Source of the DNA: Microbacterium sp. VKM Ac-2923
GTDB lineage: Bacteria; Actinomycetota; Actinomycetes; Actinomycetales; Microbacteriaceae
Assembly (NCBI RefSeq): GCF_022815605.1
Contig: NZ_JALGRP010000010.1
Location: 1-64,000 of the forward strand
Length of the DNA stretch: 64,000 nt
Direction: 5' to 3'
In this document: piece by piece, positions 26,668 to 38,162 of the stretch
How positions within the stretch are numbered: position 1 is the stretch's first letter
Layout: each line of letters starts with the position of its first letter
Made by a program: the position numbers and the translations under genes
The notes under the pieces: model-generated
Database searches by the model: none
What the model was told of the DNA's origin: nothing
What the model saw: the letters and a program-made list of their open reading frames with translations, nothing else

Positions 26668-26931
26668 GTGGGCACCCCGCGCCGCGCATCGCGCGGGGCG
26701 GGCATCATCGTCGGCATCGGGCCCGCGATGCGCGCCGACACGACCGCGTTCGCGAGCTGGGCGCCGCTCGTCGAGGCGCCTGAGATCGCCGCGCGCCGCA
26801 CCCCGCACAACGGCGGTCGTGCACCCGACTCGCCGTCCGGGATGCCGTGGTCGCGGCGTGTCGCCGAAGCCTCGGCCGATGTGCTCGGAGGCGTCGCGGA
26901 CGACACCGCAGGCCGACCATCCCCCGAGTGA
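26668..26931 (+). CDS. possible small hypothetical protein
   Basis: An 87-aa frame with strongly G/C-biased third positions that ends 8 nt before the stop of the convergent membrane-protein gene. It contains IIVGIGPAMRADTTAFASW and no recognised domain. There is no clear ribosome site before GTG 26668. Opposite-strand frames are also open, as expected in high-GC DNA, so it may be spurious. Confidence 0.25.
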   Translation: MGTPRRASRGAGIIVGIGPAMRADTTAFASWAPLVEAPEIAARRTPHNGGRAPDSPSGMPWSRRVAEASADVLGGVADDTAGRPSPE

Positions 26932-26939
26932 GTCGGGAA

Positions 26940-27320
26940 TCAGGCGTCGTCGCGGCGCCGGGGCGCCGCGCGGCGCACGGCGACGATCAGCAGCACCAGC
27001 CCGATGACGGCGGGCAAGGCGATCATCGCGGCGACAGCCGGCGCCGCCCACTCCCCCGTGATCGCGCCGATCGCGACCGAGAGGATGAGGAGCTGCGTCA
27101 CAATGCCGCCCGAGCGTCCCGCGGACGCATCCCTCGCCGTCGCGAAGCCGAAAGCCCCGACGATCGCCCCGCCGATGACCGTCAGGACGATCAATGCGAT
27201 CGAGCTCACGACCGAATCGGTATCGCCGCCGATCAGCGCGACGACCTGCCAGCCGGCAAGGGCCAGAATGCCCACCGCCTCGAGGCCCAGGAACGCGGCG
27301 GCCGCGATACGAATCGGCAT
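26940..27320 (-). CDS. small four-helix membrane protein
   Basis: A 126-aa protein with four hydrophobic stretches (about residues 5-29, 38-62, 73-93, 96-115) and a basic C-terminal tail (RRAAPRRRDDA). Residue Glu14 (LEAVGILAL) lies in helix 1. No family recognised. It is divergent from whiB1, sharing a roughly 210-bp regulatory gap, and convergent with the bcp side. Confidence 0.7.
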   Translation of the reverse strand: MPIRIAAAAFLGLEAVGILALAGWQVVALIGGDTDSVVSSIALIVLTVIGGAIVGAFGFATARDASAGRSGGIVTQLLILSVAIGAITGEWAAPAVAAMIALPAVIGLVLLIVAVRRAAPRRRDDA

Positions 27321-27531
27321 CCGAAACCCTCCGACGGGGCGCGGCAGCGCCGTTACGATCTGGAAACCTAACGGTTACCTCTTGATCAGGCGGAATCGCT
27401 ATGGGAGCATGGAACAAGCCGTGTGCTCCCACAGCGAAGTGGGGCGAGCAATTGCTCGCGTTCCCACCAGGGTACCGGACCCGATAGCCGGTGCCGAATC
27501 GACCGAAATTTCTGTTACAAGGAGCACCCCT
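27321..27531 (+). promoter_or_regulatory. whiB1 upstream region with nested palindromes
   Basis: Two dyads lie 75-130 bp before the whiB1 ATG. TGGGAGCA/TGCTCCCA occupies 27402-27431 with a 14-nt loop. A perfect 14-bp palindrome CGAGCAATTGCTCG (27445-27458) is framed by GTGGG/CCCAC arms (27439-27467). AT content is raised around them. They are candidate operators or leader hairpins; no CRP-type TGTGA-N6-TCACA site is present. Confidence 0.5.
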
Positions 27532-27780
27532 ATGGATTGGCGCGACAAAGCAGCCTGCCTGACCGTCGACCCCGAACTGTTCTTCCCCGTCGGTAATACC
27601 GGCCCGGCGGTCGATCAGATCGAGAAGGCCAAGTCGGTGTGCGCTCGCTGCACGGTCACCGAGGTCTGCCTGCAGTACGCCCTCGAGTCCGGTCAGGATT
27701 CGGGCGTGTGGGGCGGTCTGAGCGAAGACGAGCGTCGCGCGCTCAAGCGCCGCGCCGCTCGCGCCCGCCGCGCCTCCTGA
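27532..27780 (+). CDS. whiB1: WhiB-family Fe-S regulator, WhiB1-like
   Basis: An 82-aa WhiB protein. The four cluster-binding Cys are 9, 37, 40 and 46 (CLTVDPELFF..., VCARCTVTEVC), followed by the GVWGG turn (58-62) and a basic C-terminal tail (RRALKRRAARARR). WhiB1-type proteins bind a 4Fe-4S cluster and the primary sigma factor, and respond to nitric oxide. AAGGAG lies 10 nt before ATG 27532. Its position next to a PdtaS-like kinase repeats the mycobacterial whiB1-pdtaS (Rv3219-Rv3220c) order. Confidence 0.94.
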   Translation: MDWRDKAACLTVDPELFFPVGNTGPAVDQIEKAKSVCARCTVTEVCLQYALESGQDSGVWGGLSEDERRALKRRAARARRAS

Positions 27781-27795
27781 CGCAGCTTCCGCCAC

Positions 27796-27823
27796 GACGC
27801 CCGTCCCCTCGGGGGCGGGCGTC
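27796..27823 (+). terminator. whiB1 terminator
   Basis: 13-bp stem with one mismatch (GACGCCCGTCCCC / GGGGGCGGGCGTC) and a 2-nt apparent loop, 15 nt after the stop. Confidence 0.7.
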
Positions 27824-27839
27824 TTGGCGCTCCCGGGCG

Positions 27840-28301
27840 GGACGTCATGCCCGTCGACGCTCCAGCGCTTCGACGCGGCTCCTCGCAGATTGTTGCGCTC
27901 CCTGCGGGGCGGCATCCCCAATCAGCGAGGTGCACGGCGTTCTGCGAGGAACGCACCTGCCGACGCGTTCACGCGCCCCGTTGGCGGAACGGCATCCGGG
28001 GTATACGCGCCACCGAACGATGCGGGCGCGAAAATTTCGACCCGGCCCCGCGCGTAACGGCATCCGAGGCTGCGAGGTGCGTGCAGCTCTGCGAAAAGTA
28101 TGCGCGCCCAGGCGCCGGCGCGCGCGGCGGGTCGCCGCGACTCGCGACGCCTCTCGGCCCTGCAGCTTGATAACTCGCAGATCCGCGCCTTCCTCGCAGC
28201 GGAAGATCGCGATCTGCGAGGAAGTTGCGGAACTGCGAGGAGTGCGCGCCGCGTCGGCGCGGCATCCGGACTCAGAACGGATGCCGGAGCGCGGCCCTGC
28301 G
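27840..28301. repeat. CTCGCAG/CTGCGAG repeat cluster
   Basis: A gene-free 460-bp stretch between convergent whiB1 and pdtaS. TGCGAGG or its complement recurs at least six times (near 27882, 27942, 28073, 28173, 28192, 28215, 28234). Two overlapping dyads share the right arm: CTTCCTCGCAG (28189-28199) with its complement at 28214-28224, and CTCGCAGATC (28174-28183) with 28211-28220. A 9-bp CGGCATCCG/CGGATGCCG hairpin (28260-28286) may end pdtaS transcription. Confidence 0.6.
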
Positions 28302-29798
28302 TCAGGCCGAGGCGCCGCCGATGTAGCGGAGCGGGATCTCGATCGTGACCTCGGTGCCACTGCCCATGAGCGTGTGCCAGTCGATCGTGCCGCCGAGCTC
28401 ACCCTGGATGAGGGTACGGACGATCTGCGTGCCGAGGCCGCGCCCGACCTGCCCCTCGGGCAGGCCCACTCCGGTGTCGCGGACGCTGACCTCGAGCATC
28501 TCGCCGGTGCGTTCCGCCACGATCTCGACGTCGCCCTCCTGACCTGCGAGACCGTGCTCGACGGCGTTGGTCACCAGCTCGGTCAGGGCGAGCGCGAGAG
28601 GGGTCGCGAACTGGCTCGGCAGCGTGCCGAACTGGCCCGTCGACCGCGTCCTCGCGCGGGTGTTGGGGGCTGCCGCCACCTCGGCGACGAGCTTGAGAAC
28701 GCGGGCGAACACGTCGTCGAAGTCGACGTTCTGCGCGAGCCCCTCCGACAGGGTGTCGTGCACCACGGCGATCGCCGACACGCGGCGCATGGCCTGGGTG
28801 AGGGCGTCGCGCGCCTCGTCCGAGTGCGTACGGCGCGCCTGGATGCGCAGCAGCGACGCGACCGTCTGCAGGTTGTTCTTGACGCGGTGGTGGATCTCGC
28901 GGATCGTCGCGTCCTTCGTGATGAGTTCCTGCTCCTGATGGCGGATCTCGGTCACGTCGCGGCTCAGCACGATCGCGCCGATGCGATTTCCGCGGTCGCG
29001 CAGCGGGATGGTGCGCAGCGACACCTGCACGCCCCGCGCCTCCATGTCGGCGCGCCACGGCGCCCGGCCGCTGACGACGACGGGCAGGGACTCGTCGACG
29101 TCCAGACGCTTGGCGGGGAGGATCCGCGCGGTGACTTCGGCCAGCGACTCCCCCTCGAGCTCGTCGTCGAAGCCCATGCGGTTGAAGGCCGACAGCGCGT
29201 TGGGGCTGGCGAAGGTCGTGATGCCGTCGACGTCGAGGCGGATGAGGCCGTCGGATGCTCGGGGTGCGCCGCGCCGCGGGGCCGTGGGGGCGGCGAGGTC
29301 GGGGAACTCCGCCGACGAGATCATGCCGAACAGGTCGTCGGCGCAGTCGTTGAAGGTGATCTGCTGCCGGGATGGCGTGCGCGTCTCGCCGAGGTTGGTG
29401 TGGCGGGTCAGCACGCCGACAGTGGTGACCGCGGCGCCCTCGCGCGACAGCTCGCGCACGATCGGCACCGCGCGCACGCGCGTCGGCGTCTCTTCGAACC
29501 AATCAGGGGATGCCGAATCCACGATCCGTCCGCTCTGGAACGCCTCGCGCACCTGCGTGCGCCACTGGGGTCGGACGCGATCGCCCACGATGTCGCGGTA
29601 GAAGAGGGTGGCCGCTCCCCCGGGGCGCGTGTGCGCGACGGCGACGAAGGAGTCGTCGGGGGTCGGAACCCAGATCACGATGTCGGCGAAGGCCAGGTCG
29701 GCGAGCAGTTGCCCGTCGCCGGCCAGGCGGTGCAGCCACTCGACGTCGGCTTCGCTGGAGCGGCCCTGGGCGAAGACGAGTTCACTGAGTGTCGACAC
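28302..29798 (-). CDS. pdtaS: cytosolic sensor histidine kinase, PdtaS-like
   Basis: A 498-aa kinase of the HisKA_2/HWE-like type with no membrane segments. It has an N-terminal GAF-like sensor (about 1-150), a PAS domain (about 180-290, GLIRLDVDGITTFASPNA), the phosphoacceptor motif EIHHRVKNNLQTVASLLRIQ (His near 300), and an HATPase domain (ELVTNAVEHG, DTGVGLP, GLGTQIVRTLI). In mycobacteria PdtaS phosphorylates the RNA-binding regulator PdtaR; pdtaR is not in this window. Start GTG 29798 has TAGGGT 6 nt upstream, so it is probably leaderless. Confidence 0.9.
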   Translation of the reverse strand: MSTLSELVFAQGRSSEADVEWLHRLAGDGQLLADLAFADIVIWVPTPDDSFVAVAHTRPGGAATLFYRDIVGDRVRPQWRTQVREAFQSGRIVDSASPDWFEETPTRVRAVPIVRELSREGAAVTTVGVLTRHTNLGETRTPSRQQITFNDCADDLFGMISSAEFPDLAAPTAPRRGAPRASDGLIRLDVDGITTFASPNALSAFNRMGFDDELEGESLAEVTARILPAKRLDVDESLPVVVSGRAPWRADMEARGVQVSLRTIPLRDRGNRIGAIVLSRDVTEIRHQEQELITKDATIREIHHRVKNNLQTVASLLRIQARRTHSDEARDALTQAMRRVSAIAVVHDTLSEGLAQNVDFDDVFARVLKLVAEVAAAPNTRARTRSTGQFGTLPSQFATPLALALTELVTNAVEHGLAGQEGDVEIVAERTGEMLEVSVRDTGVGLPEGQVGRGLGTQIVRTLIQGELGGTIDWHTLMGSGTEVTIEIPLRYIGGASA

Positions 29799-29804
29799 CC
29801 TTCC

Positions 29805-29810
29805 ACCCTA
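29805..29810 (-). promoter_or_regulatory. -10 box, leaderless start of pdtaS
   Basis: TAGGGT on the minus strand, 6 nt before the GTG start codon. Confidence 0.55.
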
Positions 29811-30419
29811 GAGGAGCGGGTGAACGCCGCCGCTCGAGGAAGGCGTCGGAGCGACCCGAGTGAACCACCGGATGAACCCTCCAGGAGCGCGCCCCTGATC
29901 AGGGTGAAGAAGCGGATGTGTGAACGACGGCAACATCTCCGCTCGTCGCCGCGCTCTCACCCCGTTCGGGTGAGGTCGTCGCCTCCCCCGAACGGGGGAC
30001 ATCGTGAGGGGCGCGCCTCCGGAAGCTGATTTCCTGGCCCGGTGCTGGCGCGGGAAATGGCGCGTCTGTCTCCCTTCGGCAGTTTTCGAGCGGTGATCGC
30101 CCAGCGGTTCGGGTGGCAGAGAAGGTCTCGGCGACGGGGCCTCGGAGTCGTCAGAACAACATTCCTCAGATCAGCCGCGACGCCCGTCATCGCGCGGCTC
30201 ACAACCCCCGCCGGCATCGTGTCGCGCGGTCGAGCGGGCGCCCCGAGCGGAGTACGGATGCGGCAGGGGCCGACCGATCGCCGACTCGGTGACGACTCCT
30301 CCACCCCATCGGGAATCTCTCCACAGGCGCGTCGATGGCGGCGGACCCTGCGCCGGTGCTGCCCTACTGTCGGCGTCACCCCCCGGCTCGCTGTCCGCAC
30401 CACTTCCACGGAGGGAACC
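29811..30419. other. long intergenic region, no gene recognised
   Basis: A 609-bp gap between divergent pdtaS and the Rv3235-like gene. Open frames exist on both strands but none resembles a known family. A perfect 11-bp inverted repeat CCCCGTTCGGG (29960-29970) with its complement at 29987-29997 uses the same CCCGTTCGGG core as the tandem array at 58570. The 30060-30180 stretch is somewhat AT-richer and could hold a promoter or small RNA. Nothing can be assigned. Confidence 0.4.
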
Positions 30420-30866
30420 ATGTCACAGCCGAACGCCCACACCACCTCGACGCCGACGCGACGCTCTATCGCCGCCGCGGCGCGGTCGGAAGAGTTCTTC
30501 GGTCGGCAGAAGACCTCGGCGCATGAGCTTCCGTCGGCCGAGACCTTCACACTGAACATCGTGCGCGGGGTTCTCGAGGTCCTCGCCGGAGTTCGCGAGG
30601 TCGACCAACTCGCGCGGTGGCTGTCGGAAGACGTCTACCGCACAGTCGTCATCCGAGCCGGCTTGGCCGCCCGCGCGCGCAGCGCCCGTGGGATGCCCGC
30701 GCCGCGGGCAACGCACATCATTCAGAGCGTGCACCTCTCCTCCCCCGCCGATCACGTCGTGGAGGCTACCGTCACCGCGTCGACGCGTCTGCGCACCCGG
30801 GCCGTCGCCCTCCGCCTCGAGGGGCTCGACGGTCGCTGGCGAGTCACGTCGCTGGGCCTGCTGTGA
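30420..30866 (+). CDS. Rv3235-family protein
   Basis: A 148-aa protein. After a Thr/Ser-rich start (MSQPNAHTTSTPTRRSIAAA), the core VRGVLEVLAGVREVDQLARWLSEDVYRTV is the hallmark of the Rv3235 family, which is encoded a short distance from secA in Actinobacteria. The C-terminal half resembles a small beta sheet ending in DGRWRVTSLGLL. The frame is open upstream, but ATG 30420 has GGAGGG 5 nt before it and fits family length. Function is unknown; its fixed position near secA suggests a link to secretion or the ribosome, which is inference. Confidence 0.85.
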   Translation: MSQPNAHTTSTPTRRSIAAAARSEEFFGRQKTSAHELPSAETFTLNIVRGVLEVLAGVREVDQLARWLSEDVYRTVVIRAGLAARARSARGMPAPRATHIIQSVHLSSPADHVVEATVTASTRLRTRAVALRLEGLDGRWRVTSLGLL

Positions 30867-31165
30867 GCACCAGGCTCGCCGCGCCGGCGGGCACCCTCGC
30901 GCGACGTCGAAGACGGCGGGACGGAGGTGTCACGCCTCCCCGCGACCGAGGCGAGAGAAGCCGTGGCCCCGCGAGGGGCAGGGCGACGAGCGCGGCTTGC
31001 ACCCGACATCGGGGGCGCGCACCGGGTGCAGCGGGCGCCGCTGGTGGGTCGCTCGCTGGCCCCCCTGGCGCGGCCGTCGGCACGGCCGCGTGCCGTGCTG
31101 CCGCTGGCTCTGCCGTGTATGCAGCCGGTGTGGCGCAGAATTCTCGACCGAAGCAATGCCTGGAG
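30867..31165. other. intergenic, no gene recognised
   Basis: GC-rich, repetitive codons (Ala/Arg/Pro in every frame). No ribosome site or family motif found. Composition changes sharply to lower GC after about 31130. Confidence 0.4.
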
Positions 31166-31510
31166 ATGCACGCGACGATCGTCTTCGCCATCCAACCGAT
31201 CTTCCTGCCCTGGTTCGGCACGTACTCGGGTGGTTCCTGCAGATGATCGACGACTATCGGAGTTCGCTCAGAACAAGGCTGTCGATCTTGTATACGCCCG
31301 TCAGGCTCTCCGTTTGCCTCGCCTCGCTCGTCTGGTTCGTTACCGGGAGCGCCCTTTATCTCGGCCGCGACGACGCACCCGCATGGATCGGGCCGGTATC
31401 GGTCATTCCGATTCTCTCGTTCGCGACGTGGACCGTGATCACGGACGCACGTCATCGCCGTGATGCGGCGAGGGATGAAGCCCGGCAGAAAAGAGAGCAG
31501 GGTGAGATCG
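31166..31510 (+). pseudogene. low-GC remnant encoding a two-helix membrane protein without a stop
   Basis: GC falls to about 57% (31201-31320), with codons rare elsewhere here (AGA, AGG, TAT, TTG, GTT, CTT). A 26-aa frame (31166-31246, MHATIVFAIQPIFLPWFG) overlaps by ATGA the ATG at 31243. That second frame encodes MIDDYRSSLRTRLSILYTP, two membrane helices and a charged helix (DARHRRDAARDEARQKR). The frame then has no stop before 32805, running through a terminator and antisense to the aminotransferase gene. The best reading is a transferred gene that lost its 3' end. Confidence 0.45.
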
Positions 31511-31516
31511 CTCTCA

Positions 31517-31558
31517 CGCGACGGGTGCGGACTCACCCTCGGGTCCGCACCCGTCGCG
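31517..31558. terminator. strong bidirectional hairpin
   Basis: Perfect 15-bp stem (CGCGACGGGTGCGGA and its complement) with a 12-nt loop, 29 bp from the aminotransferase stop. Confidence 0.75.
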
Positions 31559-31587
31559 TCGGGTTCGGGGGCCGAGCAGTCTCGCGT

Positions 31588-32814
31588 TCACGGCCTCCAG
31601 GACGCCAAGAAGTTGCCCAGTCGCTCGATGGCATCCGAGATGACGCGCGCCTCGGGCAACGTCACGATGCGCACGTGATCGGTCGCCGGCCAGTTGAACC
31701 CCGAGCCCTGCACGAGCAGCACGTGCTCGGCGAGCAGGAAGTCGCGCACGAATTGGCCGTCGTCGGGGATCTCGTACACCTCGGGGTCGAAACGAGGGAA
31801 GGCATAGAGCGCACCGCGCGGCAGCACGCACGACACGCCCGGGATGGCTTCGAGGCCCTGCCACGCGGCATCCCTCTGCTCGTGCAGACGGCCGGACGGG
31901 GCGATGAGAGCGTCGATCGACTGAACGCCCGACAGCGCCGCCTGCACCGCGAACTGCGCGGGCACGTTGGGGCACAGACGCGTGGATGCCAGCAGGTTGA
32001 TACCGTGCAGGAACCCCTGCGCGTGGTCCTTCGGACCGGTGATAGCGAGCCACCCCGATCGGTAGCCCGCGACGCGATACGTCTTGGACAGGCCGTTGTA
32101 GGTCAAGCACAGCAGGTCGGGCGCGATCGTCGCCATCGGGATGTGCACCGCGTCGTCGAACAGGATGCGGTCGTAGATCTCGTCGGCCAGGATCAGAAGC
32201 GAGTTCTCGCGGGCGATCGTGGCGATCCCCTCGAGAACCTCACGCGAGTAGACCGCGCCCGTGGGGTTGTTGGGGTTGATCACGACGATCGCCTTGGTGC
32301 GGGGCGTGACCTTCGATCGGATGTCATCCAGGTCGGGCTGCCACTCGCGCGATTCGTCGCACAGGTAATGCACCGGCGTACCGCCGCCGAGGCTCGTCAT
32401 GGCCGTCCACAAGGGGTAATCGGGTGCGGGGATGAGCACCTCGTCGCCCTCGTCGAGGAGCGCCTGCATCGTCATCGTGATGAGTTCGGACACCCCGTTG
32501 CCGAGGAACACGTGGTCGGGATCGAGGTGGGGGAAGCCGGGCTCCTGCTCGTACCTCGAGACCACGGCGCGGCGAGCCGAGAGGATGCCGCGGCTGTCGC
32601 TGTACCCATGCGCGTTCGGCACCGAGGCGATCATGTCGCGCACGATCTGATGCGGCGCCTCGAACCCGAAGATCGCGGGGTTACCGGTGTTCAGCTTGAG
32701 GATCGAGTGCCCCTCGGCCTCGAGTCGGTCGGCCTCGACCAGGGCCTCCCCCCGGATCTCGTAGAGGACGTCTTTCAACTTCGACGACTGATCGAGAGGG
32801 CGTAGCGGGCTCAT
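31588..32814 (-). CDS. PLP aminotransferase, AlaA-like (glutamate-pyruvate)
   Basis: A 408-aa fold-type I, class I/II aminotransferase. Markers are KLNTGNPAIFGFEAP, NGVSELITMTMQALLDEGDEV, PAPDYPLW, NPNNPTGAVYSREVL, LADEIYDRILFDD, and the PLP lysine motif SKTYRVAGYRSGW. The sequence style is that of the AlaA/YfbQ subgroup that makes alanine from pyruvate and glutamate. Start ATG 32814 (MSPLRPLDQSSKLKDVLYEI) has TATCCT 6 nt before it, so it is probably leaderless. Substrate assignment rests on subgroup resemblance. Confidence 0.87.
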   Translation of the reverse strand: MSPLRPLDQSSKLKDVLYEIRGEALVEADRLEAEGHSILKLNTGNPAIFGFEAPHQIVRDMIASVPNAHGYSDSRGILSARRAVVSRYEQEPGFPHLDPDHVFLGNGVSELITMTMQALLDEGDEVLIPAPDYPLWTAMTSLGGGTPVHYLCDESREWQPDLDDIRSKVTPRTKAIVVINPNNPTGAVYSREVLEGIATIARENSLLILADEIYDRILFDDAVHIPMATIAPDLLCLTYNGLSKTYRVAGYRSGWLAITGPKDHAQGFLHGINLLASTRLCPNVPAQFAVQAALSGVQSIDALIAPSGRLHEQRDAAWQGLEAIPGVSCVLPRGALYAFPRFDPEVYEIPDDGQFVRDFLLAEHVLLVQGSGFNWPATDHVRIVTLPEARVISDAIERLGNFLASWRP

Positions 32815-32820
32815 CGGTTC

Positions 32821-32826
32821 AGGATA
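32821..32826 (-). promoter_or_regulatory. -10 box, leaderless start
   Basis: TATCCT on the minus strand, 6 nt before the aminotransferase ATG. Confidence 0.5.
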
Positions 32827-32934
32827 TCCCCGGCCCCTGCGGGCCAATCGACACCGAGTGGACCACGCGTGGGTCACCACGGACGACGGATGCCGTGCCC
32901 CGGTGATCGGGGCACGGCATCCGTCTGTCGTTCG

Positions 32935-35736
<2,802 letters not shown>

Positions 35737-35908
35737 GAAGAATCTCCATCTGTCGGGTGCAGCGCCCGTGCGGACGCCGGCCTGCGAACAGGCATACAGC
35801 GTCCATGTTATCCGTGTTACCCGTTCGTGACCTGCGAAGGACCCGCGATCATCCGGCCGGGTTTCCCGCCCGCAGCGAACACACGGCGACGCGCAGGAAA
35901 CCGCCGCC

Positions 35909-35914
35909 TAGGAT
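35909..35914 (+). promoter_or_regulatory. -10 box, leaderless start
   Basis: TAGGAT, 6 nt before the ATG of the coiled-coil protein. Confidence 0.55.
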
Positions 35915-35920
35915 CGAGCT

Positions 35921-37234
35921 ATGGCGGGTTTCTGGGGCAAGAGGAAGCGCGAAGAAGAAGACGCGGCCGACGCGGATCTGGCGCGTCGGGCCGAATTGGC
36001 GATCGTCGCCGCCGACGAACGGGTGCGTCTGACCTCGGACGAGCTCGACTTCGCGCGCGCCGAGCTCGGCGACAAAGCCACCGAAGATCTGGCCGCCGCC
36101 CTCGACTCCGTGCGCACGCATCTCGCCGAAGCGTTCCGTCTGCACCAGCTCAACCACGACGAGATCCCCGACACCAAGGAGGAGCTGCGCACACGCAACG
36201 CGCGCGTCATCCAGCTGTCCGAGTGGGCGGAGGATCTGCTCGAGGAGCGCACGCAGGTGCTTCAGCCCAAGATCGACGCGGTTCGCCGAGCGCCCGAGAC
36301 GCTGGCGCGCGTGCGGGCCGACCGCGACCGCCTGGCCGAGCGTGTGCCGAACGCGCGGGAGGTCGTCTCCCGCCTGTCCCACCGGTACAGCGACTCCGCA
36401 CTGTCGCAGATCGGCGGCAATCCGGAAGAGATCGAGCAGCTGCTCGACTTCGCCGTGCACACGGCGTCGGTGTCGGAACGACGTCGCGAGGCCGGCCAGC
36501 GCGAGCAGGCGTCGGTCGCTCTCGAAGCGGCCACCGAGGCGGTCCGTCGTGCCGAGTCGCTCCTGGACGCGGTCGACACCTTCGAGATCGAGGCGCTGCG
36601 CGCCGAATCCACCCTCGCCGCGGTCATCGACGACTCCCGTAACGACCTCGTCGAGGCGCGTCGCGGTGCGCAGACCCCGACCGTGACCCAGGCGATGGCG
36701 ACTCTGCAGAGCGCCCTCTCCGCACTCCCCGCGTCGGGCACGCGCAGCGACCCGTTCGCCGCGTTGTCATCGCTTCGCCAGGCCAACGCCGACCTCGACA
36801 TCGCTCGGGAGCGCGCTGCCCGCCCGGTCCCCTCGCAGGAGCAGGTCGAGCATGCGATCGACGACGCCGACCGTCAGCTGGCGGTCGCCCGCGGGTTGAT
36901 CACCGGACACCGCGGGTGGATCGGCGCCGACGCGCGTACTCGCTTCGTCGAAGCCGAACGCCTGCGCGCCGGACTCCCGCTCGGCCCCGTCGCCGAGGAC
37001 GACCGCGAGACGGTGCTCGCCACAGCTCGACGTGCCGGTTCGCTGGCCTCCGAGTCCCTGCAGATCGCGCAGCGCGACATCGAACAGTCCCGGCCCGACG
37101 ACTGGGGTGGGAACGGCTACGGCCGCGGCGGCGGGTACGGTCGCGGCGGGGGCATGGGCGGCGGCAACATGGTCGGCGGCATGCTCGGCGGCCTCGTCAT
37201 CGGCTCGCTGCTCGGCGACATCTTCGACGGCTGA
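35921..37234 (+). CDS. coiled-coil protein with glycine-rich tail
   Basis: A 437-aa soluble protein, mostly charged helix (about residues 20-390) with repeated coiled-coil character. A Gly-rich segment (NGYGRGGGYGRGGGMGGG) and a short hydrophobic end (MLGGLVIGSLLGDIFDG) follow. The layout resembles the C-terminal half of actinobacterial TPM-domain proteins, which share a long coiled coil and Gly-rich tail, but the N-terminal TPM domain and membrane helix are absent. Specific function unknown. It is divergent from secA and convergent with hpf. Confidence 0.75.
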   Translation: MAGFWGKRKREEEDAADADLARRAELAIVAADERVRLTSDELDFARAELGDKATEDLAAALDSVRTHLAEAFRLHQLNHDEIPDTKEELRTRNARVIQLSEWAEDLLEERTQVLQPKIDAVRRAPETLARVRADRDRLAERVPNAREVVSRLSHRYSDSALSQIGGNPEEIEQLLDFAVHTASVSERRREAGQREQASVALEAATEAVRRAESLLDAVDTFEIEALRAESTLAAVIDDSRNDLVEARRGAQTPTVTQAMATLQSALSALPASGTRSDPFAALSSLRQANADLDIARERAARPVPSQEQVEHAIDDADRQLAVARGLITGHRGWIGADARTRFVEAERLRAGLPLGPVAEDDRETVLATARRAGSLASESLQIAQRDIEQSRPDDWGGNGYGRGGGYGRGGGMGGGNMVGGMLGGLVIGSLLGDIFDG

Positions 37235-37360
37235 GCGCGGCCGCGCAAAGCGGCGGGCGCGGGGTGGCGCTCCTGCCCGATGCCCGCAGCCATCGGTGCC
37301 CCGGCGCCGCTCGACGACCTGACGACGCCCGAGCCGGCGTACCGCACATCCTCCACGCCA

Positions 37361-37390
37361 GACGCCCCCGTCCTCTCGGACGGGGGCGTC
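37361..37390. terminator. bidirectional terminator
   Basis: Perfect 13-bp stem GACGCCCCCGTCC / GGACGGGGGCGTC with a TCTC loop, between the convergent coiled-coil gene and hpf. Confidence 0.8.
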
Positions 37391-37403
37391 TGTCACGCAG
37401 ATG

Positions 37404-38069
37404 TCAGGATGCCGCCTGAATCACCGGCGGAGCCTGTGTCGCGAGGGCGATCACACCGTAGTCCCAGCCCTTGCGGCGGTAGACGACGCTGGGGTGATCG
37501 GTGCGGGCGTCGATGAACAGGAAGAAGTCGTGACCGACGAGCTCCATGCGGTCGACGGCGTCTTCGACCGTCATCCACTCGGCGCCGAACTCCTTCTGGC
37601 GGATGACGACGGGAGAATAGTCTTCTTCGTCGGCGGCGCCCTCTGCCTGCACCGGAATGGATCCGGTGGCGACGGCGCGAAGAACCTCGACGGAGGCCGG
37701 CTCGACGTCGATTCCCGAGAGTTCGCCGGTGCCTTTCTCGAACTTGGCACCGCGCGGGTGGTTGCGGGCGTCGATGCGCTTGTCCTTCGCGCGGCGCACC
37801 TGCTCAGAGATCTTGTCGACCGCGAGGTCGAGGGCGGCGAACTTGTCGACGTCCGTCGCCTCCGCCCGGACGACCGGGCCCTTGCCGTCGAGGGTGAGCT
37901 CGACCGTGTCGTCCTCCATGCGGCCGTTGCGATAGGCCCGATGAGTCACCTTGACCTCGAGCGCTCCGGCGCGGGGCGCCAGGTGCTCGATGCGACTGAC
38001 CTTCTCTTCAACCACGGTGCGGAATCGATCGGTGATACCGACTCCCACGCCGACGATGTTGGTGTCCAT
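37404..38069 (-). CDS. hpf: long-form ribosome hibernation promoting factor
   Basis: A 221-aa long HPF. The N-terminal S30AE domain (1-110; VGVGITDRFRTVVEEKVSRIEHL, KFAALDLAVDKISEQVRRAKDK) binds the 30S decoding region. A linker leads to the C-terminal dimerisation domain (about 155-215; IRQKEFGAEWMTVEDAVDRMELVGHDFFLFIDART, YRRKGWDYGVIAL). It dimerises 70S ribosomes into inactive 100S particles. A perfect AAGGAGGT ribosome site precedes the ATG. Position between secA and comF matches mycobacteria. Confidence 0.95.
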   Translation of the reverse strand: MDTNIVGVGVGITDRFRTVVEEKVSRIEHLAPRAGALEVKVTHRAYRNGRMEDDTVELTLDGKGPVVRAEATDVDKFAALDLAVDKISEQVRRAKDKRIDARNHPRGAKFEKGTGELSGIDVEPASVEVLRAVATGSIPVQAEGAADEEDYSPVVIRQKEFGAEWMTVEDAVDRMELVGHDFFLFIDARTDHPSVVYRRKGWDYGVIALATQAPPVIQAAS

Positions 38070-38162
38070 CAGTGACCTCCTTGTTCCGGGTTCCGCCCGG
38101 TCTAAGGGCGGAACAGCCGTCGCCTTCAGTCATCCCCACGCTAGTGGGCGGCCACCGCCGTG

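Noticed and set aside
30042..30419. N-terminal 126-residue extension of the Rv3235-like protein
   Set aside because: Arg-rich, unlike the family; ATG 30420 has GGAGGG and fits family length.
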